A stretch of DNA of 64,000 nucleotides, from positions 2,418,001-2,482,000 of the forward strand of contig NZ_CP079869.1 of NCBI RefSeq assembly GCF_025263265.1, given 5' to 3'. Below are positions 59,753 through 64,000 of the stretch, piece by piece; positions within the stretch are counted from its first letter, which is position 1, and every line of letters begins with the position of its first letter. The DNA is from Mycobacterium sp. SMC-4. Lineage in GTDB: Bacteria > Actinomycetota > Actinomycetes > Mycobacteriales > Mycobacteriaceae. The notes beneath the pieces are model-generated. The model was not told the origin of the DNA. It saw only the letters and a list, made by a program, of their open reading frames with translations, and did no database searches. A program made the position numbers and the translations under genes.

Positions 59753-61584
59753 TGCGCATGTCGGTCGGGCGGCTGGTCAAGGGGTTGATCCCGCTGTTGG
59801 TGATCGCGGTCGGGATTCTGTGGCCGTTGGCGTTTCGCGGGGACTCCGGCGGTGGTGACGCCGCGCTTGCCGATCCGGTCGTCATCGCCGACTATGACGT
59901 CGACATCGTCGTCGACGATGCCGGCGACATGACCGCGGTGGAGACCATCACCGGGGACTTCCCCGGCAACCGCCACGGCATCTTTCGCTATTGGGACGTG
60001 ACGAACCCGAACTCCCCCCGAATTCGGCAGCGCCCGGTGGTGACCTCGGTGCTGCTGGATGGCCGGCCGGTGCCCTACCAGATGCTGTGGGAGAGCGGCG
60101 ACCGGTTCCGGGTCGCCAAGATCGGCGACCCCGACCGCTATCTGGACTACGGCAGGCACGTCTTCGAGATCCGATACACCATCCCCGGGGTTCTCGATCC
60201 CGGAACCACCGGTGCCAACCGGCAGTTCGCCGAGTCACTTGGCGGACCGCCGGCGACCTCCCCGTCGGTCTTCTTCTGGAATGTCATCGCCCCATCGTGG
60301 AACAACGAGATCCGCCGCGCCGACATCAGCATCACCCTTCCGGCGGCCGTCGGCCGGACGCAGTGCTCGGTCGGTCGCGGTATCGGCACCCCGTGCACCG
60401 ACCTGACCGTGCGCGACAACCGGGTGACGTTCTCTGCACTGGACCTGCCGCCCCGCACTCCGGTGACCGTGCGTGCCGGGGTGGATCTGCCCGCACCGCC
60501 GCGTGCGGAACTACCGTGGCCCCACCACTGGGATCGGATTCTGGGCCAGTCCGTGCCGGGTGTGTGGTGGACGGCGGGGTTGACGGTGCTGGCCGCGCTG
60601 GCTGCCCTGGCGTGGTATCGCACCGTCGTGGAGAAGCCGCCCGGCTTTCCGCTGCAGTACGCGCCACCGCCCGGACTGGGGCCGGTGCAGACCGAGTACA
60701 TCCGGACCGAGTCGGTTCCCGCGGCGGGGCTTTCGGCAACGCTGTTCTACCTCGCCGAACGCAACCTGGTATCGCTGCGACAGGTCAATGCCGAGCAATG
60801 GAACATCCGTGGCATCGCCGAACCGAAGCAATGGCGAGACATCGACCCGGTCAGCAGGGCTGTCGCGTCCGCACTCAAGGTCGACAGCCGCGGCACCGAA
60901 TTCCAGGCCAAGAAGACCGTGTCCTCCGGCAAGAAGCTGGACAAAGCCAAGACCGACATGGCCACGGCCGTGCGGAAATGGGCCGTCGACTCCGGTTTCC
61001 TGGTCGCCCGCAAGAGGGAACTGTGGCTGCGCGCGGCCAACGCCGTCGCCTTCGTGCTGATGGTGTGCGCCTTCTTTCGCTGGGGGTTTTCCACCACCAT
61101 GTCGGCTCTGCCGTTCGCGGCGTTCATGCTGTTCTCCGCGGCGTCGTGGCGTGACGGTGTCGGTACCCGCCGTACCGCGGCAGGCCGTGAACTCTGGTCG
61201 CGTGCAGGCGGATTCCACCGGGTGCTGGCCACTGACTCCGCGGAGTCCCGCTTCGACTTCTCGGCCCGCAAGGATCTCTACATCGCCTACGTGCCGTTCG
61301 CGGTGGCGGCCGGCGCCGCAGCACTGTGGGCGAAGAAATATCAGACCGAAACCGGATCGGTGGCGCCGCAGCCGGAGTGGTACGGCAGCTCGGGCACCTC
61401 GAGCACCGGGTGGGGTTTCGGCGGCGGATCGGGCGGCGCCGATTTCGACAGCTTCGAATCGGCGCTGTCGTCGTCGATCGGTGCATACACGGCATCGCAG
61501 GCCTCGTCGTCCTCCGGCGGATCCAGCAGCTCCGGTGGCGGCGGAGGTGGCGGTGGCGGCGGCGGAGGAGGTGGGTCATGGTGA
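59752..61584 (+). CDS. DUF2207 membrane protein with glycine-rich tail
   Basis: 610 residues. One N-terminal helix (about residues 10-27) anchors an extracytoplasmic beta domain (VIADYDVDIVVDDAGDMTAVETITGDFPGNRHGIFRYW-type, quoted in part as DMTAVETITGDFPGNRHG), typical of DUF2207. A transmembrane helix near 280-298 follows, then a cytoplasmic part and further spans near 425-465. The C-terminus is Ser/Gly-rich, ending in about 14 consecutive Gly and SW. It is paired with LemA downstream with 7-bp overlap, as in many bacteria. Function unknown; envelope stress or protein quality control is suggested by LemA partnership. Confidence 0.88.
   Translation: MRMSVGRLVKGLIPLLVIAVGILWPLAFRGDSGGGDAALADPVVIADYDVDIVVDDAGDMTAVETITGDFPGNRHGIFRYWDVTNPNSPRIRQRPVVTSVLLDGRPVPYQMLWESGDRFRVAKIGDPDRYLDYGRHVFEIRYTIPGVLDPGTTGANRQFAESLGGPPATSPSVFFWNVIAPSWNNEIRRADISITLPAAVGRTQCSVGRGIGTPCTDLTVRDNRVTFSALDLPPRTPVTVRAGVDLPAPPRAELPWPHHWDRILGQSVPGVWWTAGLTVLAALAALAWYRTVVEKPPGFPLQYAPPPGLGPVQTEYIRTESVPAAGLSATLFYLAERNLVSLRQVNAEQWNIRGIAEPKQWRDIDPVSRAVASALKVDSRGTEFQAKKTVSSGKKLDKAKTDMATAVRKWAVDSGFLVARKRELWLRAANAVAFVLMVCAFFRWGFSTTMSALPFAAFMLFSAASWRDGVGTRRTAAGRELWSRAGGFHRVLATDSAESRFDFSARKDLYIAYVPFAVAAGAAALWAKKYQTETGSVAPQPEWYGSSGTSSTGWGFGGGSGGADFDSFESALSSSIGAYTASQASSSSGGSSSSGGGGGGGGGGGGGGSW
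61532..61576 (+). repeat. Low-complexity GGCGGAGGTGGC run
   Basis: Imperfect tandem GGN codons encode the poly-glycine end of the DUF2207 protein. Such runs are prone to slippage, so tail length may vary among strains. Confidence 0.6.
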
Positions 61585-62114
61585 CGTTTCTGTTGGTCGT
61601 GGCGCTGATACTTGCGGTGTTTGTGCTGCTCGGTTTCGTCACCGGCCACAACAGAATCCGCTCGGCCGACATCCGGGTGGCCGAAGCACTGTCGGGTATC
61701 GACGTCGAATTGACCCGTCGCGCAGCGCTGATCCCCAGCCTGGTGCACACCGTCTCGACCTTCGCCGCGCACGAGAAGGCGGTCCTCGACAGGGTCAGTG
61801 CGGCCAGGGCGGCCTTGACCTCGGCGACCGGCACACCGTCGGTGGCCCAGCGCAGTACCGCCGAGAAGCAGTTCGACACCGCGCTGGCCCCCGTGCTGGC
61901 GCTGGGTGAAAACTATCCGCAGCTGAGCTCGTCGAACAATTTCTTGGACCTGCAACGCAACCTCGCCGACACCGAAGACAAGCTGGCCTTCGCCCGGCAG
62001 TACTACAACGATGCTGCCGCCACGCTGAACCGACTGCTCACCACGATTCCGTGGATGTTCGTTGCGCCGCTGACCGGCGTGACGCAGAAGGAGTACTACC
62101 AGCTCCCTCGGTGA
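61578..62114 (+). CDS. LemA family protein
   Basis: 178 residues. N-terminal transmembrane helix (residues about 3-21) followed by the LemA helical domain: [19 protein letters not shown] opening (here [17 protein letters not shown]), [18 protein letters not shown] and [36 protein letters not shown] (in part). ATG 61578 (or GTG 61581) follows GGAGGAGG. The DUF2207-LemA pair is a recurrent two-gene unit; the molecular role is unknown. Confidence 0.9.
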   Translation: MVTFLLVVALILAVFVLLGFVTGHNRIRSADIRVAEALSGIDVELTRRAALIPSLVHTVSTFAAHEKAVLDRVSAARAALTSATGTPSVAQRSTAEKQFDTALAPVLALGENYPQLSSSNNFLDLQRNLADTEDKLAFARQYYNDAAATLNRLLTTIPWMFVAPLTGVTQKEYYQLPR

Positions 62115-62128
62115 CGGTGCGGCGTCCC

Positions 62129-62134
62129 TACACT
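62129..62134 (+). promoter_or_regulatory. -10 box of leaderless fmt
   Basis: TACACT, six bases, then GTG 62141. Confidence 0.45.
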
Positions 62135-62140
62135 GGCCCG

Positions 62141-63079
62141 GTGCGCCTCGTCTTCGCCGGCACGCCGGAACCGGCCCTGCCTTCCCTGCGCAGACTCATC
62201 GATTCGCCCCGACACGACGTCGTCGCCGTGCTGACCCGCCCCGACGCGCCGGCCGGCCGGCGCGGACGCCTGACGCCGTCGCCGGTGGCCCAGCTGGCAG
62301 CCGAGCACGACATCCCGGTGCTGCGTCCCGCCCGGCCCAACTCCGGCGAGTTTGTCGCCGAGTTGACCGAGATCGCTCCCGACTGCTGCCCGGTCGTTGC
62401 CTACGGCGCGCTGCTGGGCGACAGCCTGCTCGCGGTGCCCGCGCAGGGCTGGGTGAACCTGCATTTCTCGCTGCTGCCGGCCTGGCGCGGCGCCGCCCCG
62501 GTCCAGGCCGCGCTGGCTGCCGGGGACGCCGTGACGGGTGCCACCACGTTCCAGATCGAGCCCAGTCTGGATTCCGGGCCGGTCTTCGGTGTCGTCACCG
62601 AGGCCATCCGCCCCACCGACACCGCCGGCGACCTGCTGGCGCGGTTGTCGATGTCCGGAGCCGAGCTGCTGGAAGCCACTCTCGACGGCATCGCTGCGGG
62701 CACGCTGTTCGCGGTGCCGCAGCCGTCCGACGGCATCAGCGTCGCTCCCAAGATCAGCGTCGAAGATGCCAGGATCCGCTGGGACCTGCCCGCCCACGTC
62801 GTCGATCGCCGCATCCGTTCGGTCACCCCGAACCCGGGAGCCTGGACCATGATCGGCGACCTGCGCGTCAAGATCGGCCCGGTATCGCTGCCTGCGGCTA
62901 CCGGGGCCACCGGCGAGCTTGCACCCGGCCAGATCGAGGTGGGCAAGCAGGCGGTGCGGGTCGGGACCGGGTCGGTTCCCGTGCTCCTGGGCACCGTGCA
63001 GGCGCCGGGCAAGAAGCCGATGGACGCCGCAGCCTGGGCCCGCGGAGTCCGGCTGGCCGACATCGGGTCGGCGCAGTGA
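62141..63079 (+). CDS. fmt: Methionyl-tRNA formyltransferase
   Basis: 312 residues, identical in length to the M. tuberculosis enzyme. Formylates initiator Met-tRNA with 10-formyl-THF. Folate/catalytic motif [30 protein letters not shown] at the start and the C-terminal OB-fold domain ([22 protein letters not shown]) are present. GTG 62141 gives [12 protein letters not shown]; a reading back to 62051 overlaps lemA. GTGA overlap with rsmB. Confidence 0.96.
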   Translation: MRLVFAGTPEPALPSLRRLIDSPRHDVVAVLTRPDAPAGRRGRLTPSPVAQLAAEHDIPVLRPARPNSGEFVAELTEIAPDCCPVVAYGALLGDSLLAVPAQGWVNLHFSLLPAWRGAAPVQAALAAGDAVTGATTFQIEPSLDSGPVFGVVTEAIRPTDTAGDLLARLSMSGAELLEATLDGIAAGTLFAVPQPSDGISVAPKISVEDARIRWDLPAHVVDRRIRSVTPNPGAWTMIGDLRVKIGPVSLPAATGATGELAPGQIEVGKQAVRVGTGSVPVLLGTVQAPGKKPMDAAAWARGVRLADIGSAQ

Positions 63080-64000
63080 CGCGGCCCAGCGGCAGACGGC
63101 CACCCAAGCGCCGGCCGCTCGACCCGGCGCGGCGGGCGGCATTCGACGTGTTGCGGGCGGTGTCGGACAAGGACGCCTACGCCAACCTCGTCCTGCCGGC
63201 GATGCTGCGGGACCGCCAGATCAGCGGCCGCGACGCGGCGTTCGCAACCGAACTGGCATACGGCGCGTGCCGCAGCCGCGGGTTGCTCGACGCGGTGATC
63301 GAGGCGGCGGCCGGCCGTCCGGCCGAGCGCATCGACCCGGTGCTGCTGGATCTACTGCGGCTGGGGACCTATCAGTTGCTGCGCACCCGTGTCGAGGACC
63401 ACGCCGCGGTGTCCACCACAGTGGAGCAGGCTGGAATCGAATTCGACACCGCCAGAGCGGGATTCGTCAATGGCGTACTGCGGACCATCGCCCGGCGCGA
63501 CGAGTCTTCCTGGGTCGATGAACTGGCGCCGCCGCGCAGCAGCGACCCGGTCGGACACCTGGCGTTCGTGCACGCCCATCCCAGGTGGATCGCGCAGGCA
63601 TTCGCCGACGCTTTGGGTGCGCGCGCCGACGAGCTCGCAGCGCTGTTGGCCAGCGACGACGCCCGCCCGTCGGTGCACCTGGCGGCGCGGCCCGGGGCGC
63701 TGGCGGCGCAGGACTTGGCCGCTGCGGTCGGCGGTTCGGTCGGCGCCTATTCGCCCTACGCCGTCTACCTGACCGAAGGTGACCCGGGTGAGCTGGCGGC
63801 GCTGCGTGACGGGCGGGCGCTGGTGCAGGACGAAGGCAGCCAACTGGTCGCGCGGGCGCTCACCCTGGCCCCGCTGGAGGGCCCCGACACCGGACGGTGG
63901 CTCGACCTGTGTGCAGGCCCCGGCGGCAAGACGGCGCTGCTGGCGGCGCTGGGGAGCAGTTGCGGTGCCACGGTGACCGCCGTCGAGCCGGCCCCGCGGC
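63076..64000 (+). CDS. rsmB: 16S rRNA m5C methyltransferase RsmB/Fmu (3' truncated by window)
   Basis: Open from GTG 63076 to the window end, about 308 residues visible. The N-terminal NusB-like RNA-binding domain ([41 protein letters not shown]; quoted in parts) is complete, and the SAM-binding motif [12 protein letters not shown] is reached near base 63905. The catalytic PCSG motif lies beyond the edge. Start overlaps the fmt stop by 4 bp (GTGA). Matches Rv1407 after fmt. Confidence 0.93.
   Translation, partial: MTRPSGRRPPKRRPLDPARRAAFDVLRAVSDKDAYANLVLPAMLRDRQISGRDAAFATELAYGACRSRGLLDAVIEAAAGRPAERIDPVLLDLLRLGTYQLLRTRVEDHAAVSTTVEQAGIEFDTARAGFVNGVLRTIARRDESSWVDELAPPRSSDPVGHLAFVHAHPRWIAQAFADALGARADELAALLASDDARPSVHLAARPGALAAQDLAAAVGGSVGAYSPYAVYLTEGDPGELAALRDGRALVQDEGSQLVARALTLAPLEGPDTGRWLDLCAGPGGKTALLAALGSSCGATVTAVEPAPR

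Overview
The window is high-GC, densely packed actinobacterial chromosome and almost certainly comes from a Mycobacterium/Mycolicibacterium. The evidence is the mycobacterial integration host factor next to gmk and rpoZ, a 13E12-type HNH endonuclease gene, a degenerate helicase-less PriA, many GTG starts, and gene order matching two M. tuberculosis blocks as I recall them (about Rv2566 down to Rv2533c, then about Rv1379 to Rv1407). Here the two blocks are adjacent. I saw no rRNA, tRNA, CRISPR array, insertion sequence or phage.

Region 1 (1-12.8 kb): a tightly overlapping four-gene operon (DUF2126 transglutaminase/ligase-like protein, circularly permuted ATP-grasp plus alpha-E protein, second transglutaminase, zinc metallopeptidase). 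It is followed by a convergent rifampin-phosphotransferase/PEP-synthase-like gene, a DUF3097 gene, rarA, a strong terminator and a GlsB/YeaQ-type membrane gene behind a SigF-like promoter.

Region 2 (12.9-26 kb): YjbQ-family gene, alaS-ruvX-mltG-aroE, a prepilin peptidase, a DUF3237-TetR pair with a clear palindromic operator, aroC-aroK-aroB (no aroQ), a small membrane gene, pepQ, efp and nusB.

Region 3 (26-44 kb): an HNH endonuclease and a beta-lactamase-fold esterase on the minus strand. Then come the complete pyrimidine operon pyrR-pyrB-pyrC-(PH-like)-carA-carB-pyrF with a PyrR-binding-loop-like leader, mIHF, gmk, rpoZ, coaBC and metK. A Baeyer-Villiger-type monooxygenase and an HSL-family esterase follow on the minus strand.

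Region 4 (44.1-57 kb), the accessory heart of the window: a TIM-barrel gene, then a 1275-residue protein fusing a multi-pass polysaccharide flippase to an NRPS-like adenylation domain, carrier domain and thioesterase. It is divergent from a five- to six-gene overlapping operon of two GT2 glycosyltransferases, a membrane protein, a GH16 lipoprotein, a third GT2 with a new N-terminal extension, and a 730-residue multi-pass membrane protein. A convergent condensation/PapA-like acyltransferase closes the block. I infer a pathway that builds, exports and acylates a cell-envelope glycan or glycolipid. It interrupts what is a conserved lipH/lipI - YhhN junction in M. tuberculosis.

Region 5 (57-64 kb): conserved core again: YhhN, priA, DUF2207, LemA, fmt and the first part of rsmB, which runs off the window end.

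A recurring regulatory theme is a TANNNT -10 box 6-9 nt before the start codon at 13 genes, indicating leaderless transcripts.
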